A DNA stretch of 64,000 bases from Lysobacterales bacterium (GTDB lineage Bacteria; Pseudomonadota; Gammaproteobacteria; Xanthomonadales; Rhodanobacteraceae), in assembly GCA_017305135.1 (NCBI GenBank), contig JAFKNA010000015.1:1-64000 (forward strand), written 5' to 3'. A program made the translations under genes and the position numbers. Shown here one piece after another: positions 26,475-35,218 of the stretch. How positions within the stretch are numbered: position 1 is the first letter of the stretch; every line of letters starts with the position of its first letter. A model generated the notes under the pieces. The model was given only the letters and a program-made list of their open reading frames with translations. It ran no database searches and had not been told where the DNA came from.

Positions 26475-27833
26475 GTGAACGCAAACCTGATCGACAAAGA
26501 TACCAGTTCGGCCGATCTCGACCGCCTGCAATCGATCGCCGCCGAGGTGCTGCAGCACGCCCGCGCCGGCGGCGCCAGCGAGGCGGACGTGGCCGCCAGC
26601 ATCGATCTCGGCCTGTCGGTGAATGTGCGCCTGGGCGAGGTCGAAACCGTCGAGCGCACGCGCGACCGCGGCGTATCCGTGACGGTCTGGTTCGGCAAGC
26701 GCAAGGGCTCGGCGAGCACCGCCGACCTCGACCCGGCCTCCATCCGGCAGACCGTCGAGCACGCCTGCGCGATCGCCCGCCACACCGAGGAGGACCCGGC
26801 CAACGGCCTTGCCGATCCCGCCCTCTACGCCACCGACCGGCCGGACCTCGACCTCTGGCACCCCTGGGACATCACCGCCGAGGAGGCCATCGATCTTGCC
26901 GTGGCCATGGAGGACGCCGGCCGCGCGCTCGATCCGCGCATCGGCAACTCTGACGGCGCCAGCGTACAGGTTGGTGCTTTGCTCTCCGCGTATGCCAACT
27001 CGGCCGGCTTCATGGGCGCCGAGCGCAGCACCCATCATTCGCTCTCGGCCGTGCTCATCGCCAGCGACGGCAACGGCATGCAGCGCGACTACTGGTACGA
27101 CAGCGCCCGTGCGCCGGGCGATCTGGCCGATGCCGCCGCGATCGGCCGCAAGGCCGGCGAACGCACCCTGGCGCGGCTCGGCGCGCGCGGCCTTTCGACC
27201 CGCGAATGCCCGGTGCTGTTCGCGCCGGAGGTGGCGCGCAGCCTGATCGGCCATTTCCTCTCCGCGATCAGCGGCGGCGCTCTCTACCGGCGCGCGAGCT
27301 TCCTGGTCGACCACGTCGGCAAGAGCGTATTCCCCGACTGGATGCAGATCGCCGAGCGCCCGCGCATCCCGCGCGGCCTCTGCTCTGCCGCCTTCGATTC
27401 GGAAGGCGTTGCCACGCGCGACTCCGATCTCATCACCGGCGGCGTGCTTGCCCGATACATCCTCGGCAGCTATTCGGCGCGCCGGCTCGGCCTGGCCTCC
27501 ACCGGCAACGCCGGCGGCGTACACAACGTGATCGTGCAGCCTGGCAGCGACGACTTCGCCGCATTGCTGAAGCGCATGCATACGGGCCTGCTCGTCACCG
27601 AACTGATGGGGCAGGGCGTGTCGCTGGTCACCGGCGACTACTCGCGCGGCGCCAGCGGCTTCTGGGTCGAGAACGGCGAGATCGCCCACCCGGTCGAGGA
27701 GATCACCATCGCCGGCAACCTCGCCGACATGTTCAAGGGCGTCGCCGCCGTCGGCCGCGACGTCGACCACCGGTCGCACCTCCTCACCGGCTCCATCCTG
27801 CTGGAGCGCATGACGGTGGCGGGCGAGGGCTGA
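26475..27833 (+). CDS. pmbA: TldD/PmbA family protein PmbA (TldE)
   Basis: A GTG start at 26475 gives 452 residues with the PmbA pattern: GLSVNVRLGEVETVERTRD, VTVWFGKRKGSASTADLD, RDYWYDSARAPGDLADAAAI, PVLFAPEVARSLIGHFLSAI and TGNAGGVHNVIVQPGSDDF. It lacks the HExxxH zinc site, as expected for the non-catalytic partner of TldD. The ORF extends 84 codons upstream, but that part is antisense to darP and is not like the family. Confidence 0.92.
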   Translation: MNANLIDKDTSSADLDRLQSIAAEVLQHARAGGASEADVAASIDLGLSVNVRLGEVETVERTRDRGVSVTVWFGKRKGSASTADLDPASIRQTVEHACAIARHTEEDPANGLADPALYATDRPDLDLWHPWDITAEEAIDLAVAMEDAGRALDPRIGNSDGASVQVGALLSAYANSAGFMGAERSTHHSLSAVLIASDGNGMQRDYWYDSARAPGDLADAAAIGRKAGERTLARLGARGLSTRECPVLFAPEVARSLIGHFLSAISGGALYRRASFLVDHVGKSVFPDWMQIAERPRIPRGLCSAAFDSEGVATRDSDLITGGVLARYILGSYSARRLGLASTGNAGGVHNVIVQPGSDDFAALLKRMHTGLLVTELMGQGVSLVTGDYSRGASGFWVENGEIAHPVEEITIAGNLADMFKGVAAVGRDVDHRSHLLTGSILLERMTVAGEG

Positions 27834-28105
27834 CCCGCCGCGCAAGTTTCGTCCCCAGGCGGCCAAGTTCCACAGGCATCGCCCAGCCGCCGCCTCGTCC
27901 GAGCTGGAGGAGCGATCTCCCTGGGAGGGCCGGACACCCGGGCCGGCCGCTTTCCGCGCGCACGGTGCATCTGTATGAAAGGCGCCAAACTGGAGCTCGG
28001 CATTCCACGCATCGCACGCCCGCCGGTTCCTCAGGACCCACGTCCCGCCTCGTCCTGTCTTGAGGGGCGGTATCCTCGCGTTGGCCTTGTATTGCGGTGA
28101 AAGGC
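27834..28105. other. Intergenic region ahead of mazEF, no gene seen
   Basis: This gap shows no coding sequence that fits the local codon pattern. A GGGCCGGACACCCGGGCCGGCC hairpin-like stretch near 27925-27950 is the only structure. The promoter-like sequence for mazEF lies just to the right. Confidence 0.4.
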
Positions 28106-28119
28106 ACTAAAATGTTAGT
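28106..28119 (+). promoter_or_regulatory. mazEF promoter/operator candidate
   Basis: ACTAA-AATG-TTAGT is an inverted repeat overlapping a TAAAAT -10-like box (28108-28113), 30 bases before the antitoxin start. A TTGTAT at 28087-28092 could be the -35, though the spacer is only 15 bases. MazE-type antitoxins repress at such sites; binding here is an inference. Confidence 0.4.
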
Positions 28120-28148
28120 TCTATCTGGGTAAAACAAGAGGCCGTACC

Positions 28149-28397
28149 ATGCCCTGTGCCGCCACCCTCCGGAAATCCGGCGGATCCATCATCCTGTCCA
28201 TCCCCAAGAGCATCGCCCAGACGCTGTCCGTCCAGGCCGGTTCGGTCGTCGAGTTGACGGTGGAAGGCCGCACGCTTTCGGTAACGCCGGTACGCCGCAG
28301 CCTGGCCGATCGGCTCGCCATGAGCCCAGGTTCTCCCGCGGCATGGCATCGCGATGAGAGCCTCGAAGATCAGCCGGTCGGACGTGAACTGTTGTGA
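28149..28397 (+). CDS. mazE: MazE/AbrB-type antitoxin
   Basis: The 82-residue protein has an N-terminal SpoVT/AbrB swapped-hairpin domain: ATLRKSGGSIILSIPKSIAQ, then VQAGSVVELTVEGRTLSVTP. The C-terminal tail (HRDESLEDQPVGRELL) is the flexible part that wraps the toxin. A GAGG ribosome site precedes the ATG. Its stop overlaps the toxin start in GTGA, indicating coupled translation. It neutralises MazF and represses the operon. The locus lies between housekeeping genes without flanking repeats. Confidence 0.85.
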   Translation: MPCAATLRKSGGSIILSIPKSIAQTLSVQAGSVVELTVEGRTLSVTPVRRSLADRLAMSPGSPAAWHRDESLEDQPVGRELL

Positions 28398-28741
28398 GCC
28401 GCGGCATTCCCGCTCGCGGCGACATTCTCGAACTCAGCCTCGATCCGACCCGGGGACACGAGATCCACGGCACGCGGCCGGTGCTGGTGTTGTCTGCGGA
28501 TGCCTTCAACGGGGCCTCCGGCCTGCTGCTCGTTGCGCCGATCACGCAAGGCGGCGGCTCCTCTCGTGAAACGGGCTTTTCCGTCACGCTGATGGGTAGC
28601 GGCACGCGCACGCAAGGTGTGGTGCTTTGCGATCAGACGCGCACGATCGATGCCCGTGCACGTACCTTCAAACGCATCGAAAAGGCGCCTGCGGCGCTGG
28701 TCGAGGAAGCCCTGGACGCGGTGCGGGCGATCCTGGAGTAG
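28394..28741 (+). CDS. mazF: MazF/PemK-type endoribonuclease toxin
   Basis: The 115-residue protein begins at a GTG overlapping the antitoxin stop. It shows the MazF signature RGDILELSLDPTRGHEIHGT, RPVLVLSADAFN, LLVAPITQGG, then GVVLCDQTRTIDARARTFKR with the conserved Arg/Thr and the dimer-forming C-terminal helix. MazF toxins cut single-stranded RNA at short motifs. The sequence is closest to the ChpB/PemK style with SGLLLVAPIT; cleavage specificity cannot be predicted. Confidence 0.88.
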   Translation: MSRGIPARGDILELSLDPTRGHEIHGTRPVLVLSADAFNGASGLLLVAPITQGGGSSRETGFSVTLMGSGTRTQGVVLCDQTRTIDARARTFKRIEKAPAALVEEALDAVRAILE

Positions 28742-28778
28742 GCCGGGGCTTCTCGACCAGCGCCGGTCGGAATAGTCC

Positions 28779-30215
28779 TTACTGCGCGGTAAGGTTGCGT
28801 CCCCAGGCTTCGAGCGCATCGAGCAGCGGAATCTGTCCGGGCTTCAGCACCGCGCTGGAGCGCAGCCGCAGGATTTCGGCATGGAAGTCCGCGCGGGTGA
28901 GCGAGGTCAGCGGCGTGGCGCTCTCCAGGCGGCGCCGGCAGAACGCCCCCCAGCGCGCCGACTCCGCATGATCCAGCGTCTCGGGCCAGTTGCGCGCGCG
29001 GTAGCGGAACAGGAGCTCGGTGTAGCGCGGATCGCGGAACGGGAACGTGCGCCGGCCGAGCTGCTCCGGCGGCGTCGCGCGGACATCGGCGAGCAGGCGC
29101 CGGTCCGCCTCGGGCAGGAAGCCGTCGTAGAGCGCGAGTTCCGGATCGCCGGCCGCTTCGCGCGTGCCGCCACGCGCGAACACGGCGTGCAGCTTGGCGG
29201 TCAGGTCGGGCGCCGCGCGCAGCCGGGCCAGGTTCTTCAGCGCCCGCTCCGGGTCGAGCGCGATGCGCGCGAGGTCGACGCCGCGCAGGACGCTCATCGG
29301 CGCCAGCGCCGGTGATTTGTTGGCGTGCAGGGTCTTCAGCGGAATGCGCTCGATGCCTTCCGGAAGATCGGCGCGCGCGGTGAACACGCGGTCGGCGATG
29401 TCCTCGGCCGCGAGTTCCAGCAGCGGCACCGGATCGGCATCGAGGTCGTACACGATGATGCCGTTCGGTGCGGTGGGGTGCATCGCCAGCGGCGCGACCA
29501 GCGCCACGCAGCCGCGGCTCGCCGGGTAGCGAGAGGAGACGTGCAGCAGGGGCACCATGCCGGCGATGTCGACCAGGCCGAAGATGCGCTGCTTGCGGCG
29601 CAGCGTCAGGAACCAGTCCCAGAGCCGCGGCTGGCAGCGCCGGATCAGGCGGGCAAGGCCGATCAGCGCCTCGACGTCGGACACCGCGTCGTGCGCGCGC
29701 GCCTGTTCGATGCCGTTCTCCGCGGCGAGGTGCTCGAGGCGGAAGCTCGCCGTGCCGTCCTCGCGCCGCGGCCAGCGGATGCCGTCCGGGCGCAGCGCAT
29801 GGCACATGCGCGCGAGGTCGATCAGGTCCCAGCGCGAGTTGCCGTCCTTCCATTCGCGCTCGTAGGGATCGAAGAAGTTGCGGTAGAAGAGGTTGCGCGT
29901 GAACTCGTCGTCGAAGCGGAGCGAGTTGTAGCCGACGTTGCAGGTGCCGGGTTCGCTCATGAGCTCGTGCACGCGCGCGGCGAACTCCGCCTCGGAGACG
30001 CCCTCGCGCTGCATCCGTTGCGGCGTGATGCCGGTGACCAGCACCGCCTCGGGGTGCGGCAGGACATCGGGCGCCGGACGGCACAGGATCGACACCGGCG
30101 CGCCGATCTGTTCCAGCTCGGCGCTGGTGCGGATCGCCGCGAACTGCGACGGGCGGTCACGGCAGGGATCCGCGCCGGTGGTTTCGTAGTCGTGCCAGAG
30201 GAAGGTCGCGGCCAT
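28779..30215 (-). CDS. sbcB: Exodeoxyribonuclease I
   Basis: The 478-residue protein (start [20 protein letters not shown]; an ATG four codons earlier is open) has the DEDDh exonuclease motifs: [24 protein letters not shown], and [17 protein letters not shown] with the final His/Asp. The SH3-like and C-terminal regions of ExoI follow ([20 protein letters not shown]). It digests single-stranded DNA 3'->5' in mismatch repair and recombination and binds SSB. It is back to back with orn across a 73-base divergent gap. Confidence 0.93.
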   Translation of the reverse strand: MAATFLWHDYETTGADPCRDRPSQFAAIRTSAELEQIGAPVSILCRPAPDVLPHPEAVLVTGITPQRMQREGVSEAEFAARVHELMSEPGTCNVGYNSLRFDDEFTRNLFYRNFFDPYEREWKDGNSRWDLIDLARMCHALRPDGIRWPRREDGTASFRLEHLAAENGIEQARAHDAVSDVEALIGLARLIRRCQPRLWDWFLTLRRKQRIFGLVDIAGMVPLLHVSSRYPASRGCVALVAPLAMHPTAPNGIIVYDLDADPVPLLELAAEDIADRVFTARADLPEGIERIPLKTLHANKSPALAPMSVLRGVDLARIALDPERALKNLARLRAAPDLTAKLHAVFARGGTREAAGDPELALYDGFLPEADRRLLADVRATPPEQLGRRTFPFRDPRYTELLFRYRARNWPETLDHAESARWGAFCRRRLESATPLTSLTRADFHAEILRLRSSAVLKPGQIPLLDALEAWGRNLTAQ

Positions 30216-30288
30216 CGCGCGCAGCATAGCCGCAGGCGCCGCGTCTGGCAGCGCTGCTAGACTTCATCGATCCACCATGGAGCTTTCG

Positions 30289-30858
30289 ATGCACGTGCCG
30301 GACGAGGACAACCTGATCTGGATCGATCTGGAGATGACCGGGCTCGACCCGGACACCGATTCCATCCTGGAGATCGCGACCATCATCACCGACCGCGACC
30401 TCGTCCCGCTGGCCTCCGGCCCCGAACTGGCCATCGGCCATCCGCAGGAGCGGCTGGAGGGCATGGACGACTGGAACCGCAACCAGCACCGCAAGTCCGG
30501 CCTCTGGCAGCGCGTGCTGGAATCGCGCGTCGACCTCGCCGAGGCCGAGGCGGCGACCCTGGCCTTCCTCGCGCAGTGGGTGCCACCGGGGCGCTCGCCG
30601 ATGTGCGGCAACTCGATCTGCCAGGACCGGCGCTTCCTGTACCGCCTGATGCCGCGGCTGGAGCGCTTCTTCCATTACCGGAACCTCGACGTGTCCACGG
30701 TCAAGGAACTGGCGCGGCGCTGGGCCCCGGACGTGAGCCACGGCTTCCACAAGGATTCCGCCCACACCGCGCTCAGCGACATCCACGACTCGATAGCGGA
30801 ACTGCGCTACTACCGGCCGTTCATGGGCCGCATCGGCGGGCTGACGGAGGCGCCCTGA
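30289..30858 (+). CDS. orn: Oligoribonuclease
   Basis: I chose the ATG at 30289 because GGAG lies six bases upstream; the ATG at 30277 would add MELS. The 189-residue product has the DEDDh core: [35 protein letters not shown], and [20 protein letters not shown]. Orn degrades 2-4-nucleotide RNAs and pGpG to mononucleotides, the last step of RNA turnover and of cyclic-di-GMP breakdown. It is essential in many gammaproteobacteria. Confidence 0.94.
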   Translation: MHVPDEDNLIWIDLEMTGLDPDTDSILEIATIITDRDLVPLASGPELAIGHPQERLEGMDDWNRNQHRKSGLWQRVLESRVDLAEAEAATLAFLAQWVPPGRSPMCGNSICQDRRFLYRLMPRLERFFHYRNLDVSTVKELARRWAPDVSHGFHKDSAHTALSDIHDSIAELRYYRPFMGRIGGLTEAP

Positions 30859-30904
30859 GCGGGCGCGGCGCAGGATTTACATGCCCGCTGGAGGTGGCGG
30901 TGGA

Positions 30905-30933
30905 TTGACTCCAGCCGCCCGGCTTCGTAGTAT
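30905..30933 (+). promoter_or_regulatory. Strong sigma-70 promoter of the tRNA operon
   Basis: TTGACT (30905-30910), a 17-base spacer, and TAGTAT (30928-30933) are followed by a GC-rich discriminator CGCCGGCCC, as found on stringently controlled stable-RNA promoters. The first tRNA starts 51 bases downstream of the -10 box. Confidence 0.75.
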
Positions 30934-30983
30934 CGCCGGCCCTTTCCGGTGGCTGCGCAAGCGGCGGGATCGATGGCAAGCGG

Positions 30984-31060
30984 CGGGGTATAGCGCAGCC
31001 TGGTAGCGCGCCTGCTTTGGGAGCAGGATGTCGGGGGTTCAAATCCCTCTACCCCGACCA
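30984..31060 (+). tRNA. tRNA-Pro (TGG)
   Basis: A full cloverleaf of 77 bases: acceptor CGGGGTA / TACCCCG, encoded CCA, TGG anticodon at 31018-31020 in the loop TTTGGGA, T-loop GGTTCAAATC. First gene of a five-tRNA cluster. Confidence 0.95.
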
Positions 31061-31115
31061 TTCCGGCGTGACCTCGTTTCCGGCAGGCGGTTTGGGCGAC
31101 AATGCGCGCCCCCAC

Positions 31116-31192
31116 GCGCCCGTAGCTCAACCGGATAGAGCATCGGCCTTCTAAGCCGACGGTTGCAGGTTCGAGTCCTGTCGGGCGTACCA
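31116..31192 (+). tRNA. tRNA-Arg (TCT)
   Basis: 77 bases with acceptor GCGCCCG / CGGGCGT and encoded CCA. Anticodon TCT at 31150-31152 in the loop CTTCTAA. It reads AGA, a rare codon in this GC-rich genome. Confidence 0.95.
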
Positions 31193-31263
31193 TCATCCTG
31201 ATGGGCTGGAGGACGGGACGCGGTGGTCTGGCGCAGGACGTGCCCGGAACAACTGTTTCATAT

Positions 31264-31341
31264 GGTGGACGTAGCTCAGCTGGTTAGAGTCCCGGATTGT
31301 GATTCCGGATGTCGTGGGTTCGAGTCCCATCGTCCACCCCA
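31264..31341 (+). tRNA. tRNA-His (GTG)
   Basis: Acceptor GTGGACG / CGTCCAC with the extra G at position -1 (31264) facing C73 (31338), the identity mark of tRNA-His. Anticodon GTG at 31299-31301. CCA is encoded. Confidence 0.95.
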
Positions 31342-31350
31342 AATTTCCGC

Positions 31351-31356
31351 TACAAT
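31351..31356 (+). promoter_or_regulatory. -10-like box before tRNA-Lys
   Basis: GCTACAATGCGCGGCTT closely resembles the box ahead of rpsP (GCTAGAATGCGCGGCTT at 63191). It suggests a second transcription start inside the tRNA cluster, about 90 bases before tRNA-Lys. No good -35 is visible. Confidence 0.4.
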
Positions 31357-31449
31357 GCGCGGCTTCGCGCAAGAGGCGCCTCGATCGCAGCCGCAGCGGG
31401 CGAGGGAAGGATTGTCGCCGGACAGGCGTGTGCGGTAACGTGTGAATGC

Positions 31450-31525
31450 GGGCCGTTAGCTCAGTTGGTAGAGCAGGAGACTCTTAATCTCTTGGTCCTA
31501 GGTTCGAGTCCTAGACGGCCCACCA
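31450..31525 (+). tRNA. tRNA-Lys (CTT)
   Basis: 76 bases with acceptor GGGCCGT / ACGGCCC and encoded CCA; anticodon CTT in the loop CTCTTAA. It reads AAG, the dominant Lys codon here. Confidence 0.95.
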
Positions 31526-31585
31526 CCTTCTTCCCCGCGGCCTGCCACGCCCGATCCCGGGCGCGGTGCCACGGGCGAAGTGCGG

Positions 31586-31670
31586 GCGAAAGTGGCGGAA
31601 CTGGTAGACGCGCTGGATTTAGGTTCCAGTGGGGCAACCCGTGAGAGTTCGAGTCTCTTCTTTCGCACCA
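31586..31670 (+). tRNA. tRNA-Leu (TAG)
   Basis: 85 bases with a long variable arm, acceptor GCGAAAG / CTTTCGC, encoded CCA. Anticodon TAG in the loop TTTAGGT. It ends about 100 bases before tig. Confidence 0.95.
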
Positions 31671-31771
31671 TTCGCCCCGCGCGCGGCTCCCACGGCGTGA
31701 TCCGCTTCTCGTCGGCGACACCAGGCTCGCGCGCGAGCCTTCCGCATACCGATTCCATGTAGAGGAACCCC

Positions 31772-33046
31772 ATGCAAGTTTCGATCGAAAACGTCGGCGC
31801 CCTGGCCCGCAAGCTGACGGTGCGCCTGCCGGCTGCCGAACTCGAGGACTCGGTGCGCGCGCGCGTGCGCGAGATGGGACGCACCGCGCGCATCAAGGGG
31901 TTCCGCCCCGGTAAGGTGCCGGCGAGCGTGATCGAGCAGCGCTTCGGCGGGCAGATCAGGAACGAGGCGCTGGGCGAGCTGATCAGCCAGAGCTTCCAGC
32001 AGGCGGTGGAGCAGGAAAAGCTGCGTCCCGCCGTGCAGCCGTCGATCTCGACCAGCGGCCAGCCCGACAACGGCGAGATCGAGTACACGGCCACCTTCGA
32101 GGTGCTGCCGGAGATCGGCCCGATCGACGTGACCGCCCTCGAGATCGTCAAGCCGGTGGCCAGCGTCGCGGATGCCGACATCGACCAGATGATCGAGACG
32201 CTGCGCATGCAGCGGCGCACCTGGGCGGCGGTGGAGCGCCCGGCGCAGGACGGCGACATGGTGCTGTTCGAGTATTCGGCCGAAGCCGATGGCGTGCGCC
32301 ACCCGGACAGCGGCACCGATCGCGTCGGCGCGATCCTCGGCTCCGGCGCCTACTCGGCCGAGCTCGAGTCCACGCTGGTGGGCAAGGCGACGGGTGAGGA
32401 GTTCACCGCCGAAGTCACCTTCCCGGAAGGTTTCCGCGTCAAGGAACTGGCCGGCAAGGCGGCCCGGGTGTCGGTCAAGGTGGTGCGCGTGCAGGAGCCC
32501 GAGCTGCCGACGGTCGATGAGTCCTTCGCGGCCAGCTTCGGCGTGCGCGAGGGCGGCGTGGAGCGCTTCCGCGAGGACGTGCGCGCCAACCTCGAGCGCG
32601 AGCTCAAGGGCGTGCTGATGAACCGCCTCAAGGCCGGCGCGATCGAGAAACTGGTCGATGCCTTCCCCGATCTCGAGATCCCGGAAAGCCTGGTCGAAGC
32701 CGAAGCCCGTGGGCTGGCGCGCCAGGCCGGCGAGAAAGATGACGTGATCGCCGCCTATCTGGCGCCGGCCCGCCGTCGCGTGGCCGCCGGGATGCTGGTC
32801 GGCGAGATCGCGCGCCAGAACGAGATCCGCCTGGAATCGCGCCGCGTCAGCGAGGCACTGGCGACGATCGCCTCGACCTACGAGGAGCCCGAGCAGGTCG
32901 TTGAACTTTACCGCCGCGATCCCCAGTTGATGTCGGCGCTGCAGAACCGCGTGATGGAAGACCAGGTGGTCGAGTGGATCGCCAGTCACGCCAAGGGCAG
33001 CGAACAGTCCCTGAGTTTCAACGACGTGATGCGGCCCGGCGCCTGA
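31772..33046 (+). CDS. tig: Trigger factor
   Basis: The 424-residue chaperone begins [20 protein letters not shown]. The ribosome-binding signature is GFRPGKVP (about 44-51). The FKBP-type prolyl isomerase domain lies at about 155-245 ([36 protein letters not shown]), followed by the helical substrate-cradling arms. It is preceded by AGAGGA. Trigger factor meets nascent chains at the exit tunnel. It leads the tig-clpP-clpX-lon block that is conserved across proteobacteria, placing folding and degradation genes together. Confidence 0.95.
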   Translation: MQVSIENVGALARKLTVRLPAAELEDSVRARVREMGRTARIKGFRPGKVPASVIEQRFGGQIRNEALGELISQSFQQAVEQEKLRPAVQPSISTSGQPDNGEIEYTATFEVLPEIGPIDVTALEIVKPVASVADADIDQMIETLRMQRRTWAAVERPAQDGDMVLFEYSAEADGVRHPDSGTDRVGAILGSGAYSAELESTLVGKATGEEFTAEVTFPEGFRVKELAGKAARVSVKVVRVQEPELPTVDESFAASFGVREGGVERFREDVRANLERELKGVLMNRLKAGAIEKLVDAFPDLEIPESLVEAEARGLARQAGEKDDVIAAYLAPARRRVAAGMLVGEIARQNEIRLESRRVSEALATIASTYEEPEQVVELYRRDPQLMSALQNRVMEDQVVEWIASHAKGSEQSLSFNDVMRPGA

Positions 33047-33072
33047 GCGCCGGTCGCGCCCAGGAGAGCCCG

Positions 33073-33705
33073 ATGTCGAGCAGCATGCCGATCCAGAACC
33101 TCAACCTCGTGCCGATGGTGGTCGAGCAGACCGCGCGCGGCGAGCGTGCCTACGACATCTATTCGCGCCTGCTGAAGGAGCGGCTGATCTTCGTCGTCGG
33201 GCCGATCGACGACTACATGGCCAACCTGGTGGTGGCGCAGCTCCTGTTCCTCGAATCCGAGAACCCGGAGAAGGACATCAACGTCTACATCAACAGCCCG
33301 GGCGGCGTGGTCACCGCGGGGCTGGCGATCTACGACACCATGCAGTACATCCGCTCGGACGTCAGCACCATGTGCGTGGGCCAGGCGGCCAGCGCCGCCT
33401 CGCTGCTGCTGATGGCCGGCGCCAAAGGCAAGCGCTACGCGCTGCCGAACTCGCGCGTGATGATCCACCAGCCTTCCGGCGGCGCGCAGGGCCAGGCCAC
33501 CGACATCGAGATCCAGGCTCGCGAGATCCTGTACCTGCGCAGCCGGCTCAACGACATCTACGTCAGGCACACCGGCCAGACGCTGGAGCAGATCGAGCGC
33601 GACATGGAGCGTGACCGCTTCATGAGCGCGGAAGAGGCGAAGGGCTACGGCATGATCGACGCCGTGCTCGACCGCCGCCCCGGCGAAATGCCGATTGGCG
33701 CCTGA
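33073..33705 (+). CDS. clpP: ATP-dependent Clp protease proteolytic subunit
   Basis: The 210-residue protein carries the serine catalytic triad: Ser in [16 protein letters not shown], His in [15 protein letters not shown], Asp in the following [23 protein letters not shown] region. [16 protein letters not shown] and NVYINSPGG are further family blocks. The ATG at 33073 has AGGAGAG upstream; an ATG four codons on is possible. It forms a 14-subunit chamber used by ClpX, encoded next. Confidence 0.95.
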   Translation: MSSSMPIQNLNLVPMVVEQTARGERAYDIYSRLLKERLIFVVGPIDDYMANLVVAQLLFLESENPEKDINVYINSPGGVVTAGLAIYDTMQYIRSDVSTMCVGQAASAASLLLMAGAKGKRYALPNSRVMIHQPSGGAQGQATDIEIQAREILYLRSRLNDIYVRHTGQTLEQIERDMERDRFMSAEEAKGYGMIDAVLDRRPGEMPIGA

Positions 33706-33822
33706 TCCCCGCGCCGGCGGAGCGGTTCGATCCCTTGTTCCAGGCCAGCGCGCGCCGGGCTGCCCGGCGCCGCTGTGCTATTCTCAACCGCGGCTTGAAG
33801 CGGTGATTTCCCGAGGCAACGC

Positions 33823-35100
33823 ATGACAGACGAACGGCAAGGCCGCTCGGGCGACAACGGCAAGATCCTTTACTGTTCGTTCTGCGGCAAGAGCCAGCAC
33901 GAGGTGCGCAAGCTGATCGCGGGACCTTCCGTGTTCATCTGCGACGAGTGCGTCGAGCTGTGCAACGACATCATCCGCGAGGAGCTGGAAGAGAAGGCCG
34001 CCAGCACGCGCAGTGACCTGCCCAAGCCTTCCGAGATCCTCGACGTGCTGGATCAGTACGTGATCGGGCAGGGACGCGCCAAGAAGGTGCTCGCGGTAGC
34101 GGTGTACAACCACTACAAGCGCCTGGAAACGCGCAGCCGCAACGAGGAAGTCGAGCTCGCCAAGTCCAACATCCTGCTGGTCGGCCCCACCGGCTCCGGC
34201 AAGACGCTGCTGGCCGATACGCTGGCGCGCCTCCTCAACGTGCCGTTCACGATCGCCGACGCGACCACGCTGACGGAAGCCGGCTACGTCGGCGAGGATG
34301 TCGAGAACATCATCCAGAAGCTGCTGCAGAAGTGCGACTACGACGTCGAGAAGGCGCAGTCGGGCATCGTCTACATCGACGAGATCGACAAGATCTCGCG
34401 CAAGAGCGAGAACCCCTCGATCACCCGCGACGTGTCCGGTGAGGGCGTGCAGCAGGCGCTCCTGAAGCTCATCGAAGGCACCATCGCCTCGGTGCCGCCG
34501 CAGGGCGGGCGCAAGCATCCGCAGCAGGAATTCCTGCAGGTCGATACCAAGAACATCCTGTTCATCGTCGGTGGCGCCTTCGCGGGGCTGGAGAAGATCA
34601 TCCAGCAGCGCTCGGAGACGACCGGCATCGGCTTCAATGCCGAGGTGCGCAGCAAGGACGCGACCGCCCGCACCGGCAAGCTGCTGGCCGACCTGCAGCC
34701 GCAGGACCTGATCCGCTTCGGCCTGATCCCCGAGCTGGTCGGCCGCCTGCCGGTGGTGGCGACGCTGGAAGAGCTCGACGAGACGGCGCTGGTCAAGATC
34801 CTGACCGAGCCCAAGAACGCCATCACCAAGCAGTTCAAGCGCCTGTTCGAGATGGAAGGCGCGGAGCTGGAATTCCGGCCGGATGCGCTGACCGCGGTCG
34901 CGCACAAGGCGATCCAGCGCAAGACCGGCGCACGCGGCCTGCGCACGATCCTGGAACAGGTGCTGCTGGACACCATGTTCGACCTGCCCTCGCTCGAACA
35001 CGTCAGCAAGGTGGTCGTCGACGAGGCGGTCATCAACGGCCAGGCCGAGCCCTACCTCATCTACCGCGGCAACATGCAGAACCGCGCCGCGTCCGAATAG
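33823..35100 (+). CDS. clpX: ClpX unfoldase subunit
   Basis: The 425-residue AAA+ protein has an N-terminal zinc-binding domain ([28 protein letters not shown]), Walker A GPTGSGKT, Walker [14 protein letters not shown], and the IGF loop ([12 protein letters not shown]) that docks on ClpP. ClpX unfolds tagged substrates and feeds them to ClpP. A TATTCT box 45 bases upstream (33779-33784) could give separate expression from clpP; the 117-base gap supports this. Confidence 0.95.
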   Translation: MTDERQGRSGDNGKILYCSFCGKSQHEVRKLIAGPSVFICDECVELCNDIIREELEEKAASTRSDLPKPSEILDVLDQYVIGQGRAKKVLAVAVYNHYKRLETRSRNEEVELAKSNILLVGPTGSGKTLLADTLARLLNVPFTIADATTLTEAGYVGEDVENIIQKLLQKCDYDVEKAQSGIVYIDEIDKISRKSENPSITRDVSGEGVQQALLKLIEGTIASVPPQGGRKHPQQEFLQVDTKNILFIVGGAFAGLEKIIQQRSETTGIGFNAEVRSKDATARTGKLLADLQPQDLIRFGLIPELVGRLPVVATLEELDETALVKILTEPKNAITKQFKRLFEMEGAELEFRPDALTAVAHKAIQRKTGARGLRTILEQVLLDTMFDLPSLEHVSKVVVDEAVINGQAEPYLIYRGNMQNRAASE

Positions 35101-35218
35101 CCGCAGGGCCGGGCCGTGCTTGCAAACGGCCCTTTCCAACCTTACGTTCCGCTACGGCAGCGTCTCCACGCTGCCGTTCGCATTCATGGCCCCCGCGCCC
35201 ACTCTACGCACCCGAGCA

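Noticed and set aside
28149..28741. MazEF as part of a genomic island
   Set aside because: No att site, integrase, tRNA target or repeat flanks it, and base composition is close to its surroundings.
30984..31670. tRNA cluster as an island insertion site
   Set aside because: No duplicated tRNA end or integrase was seen on either side; the neighbours are conserved core genes.
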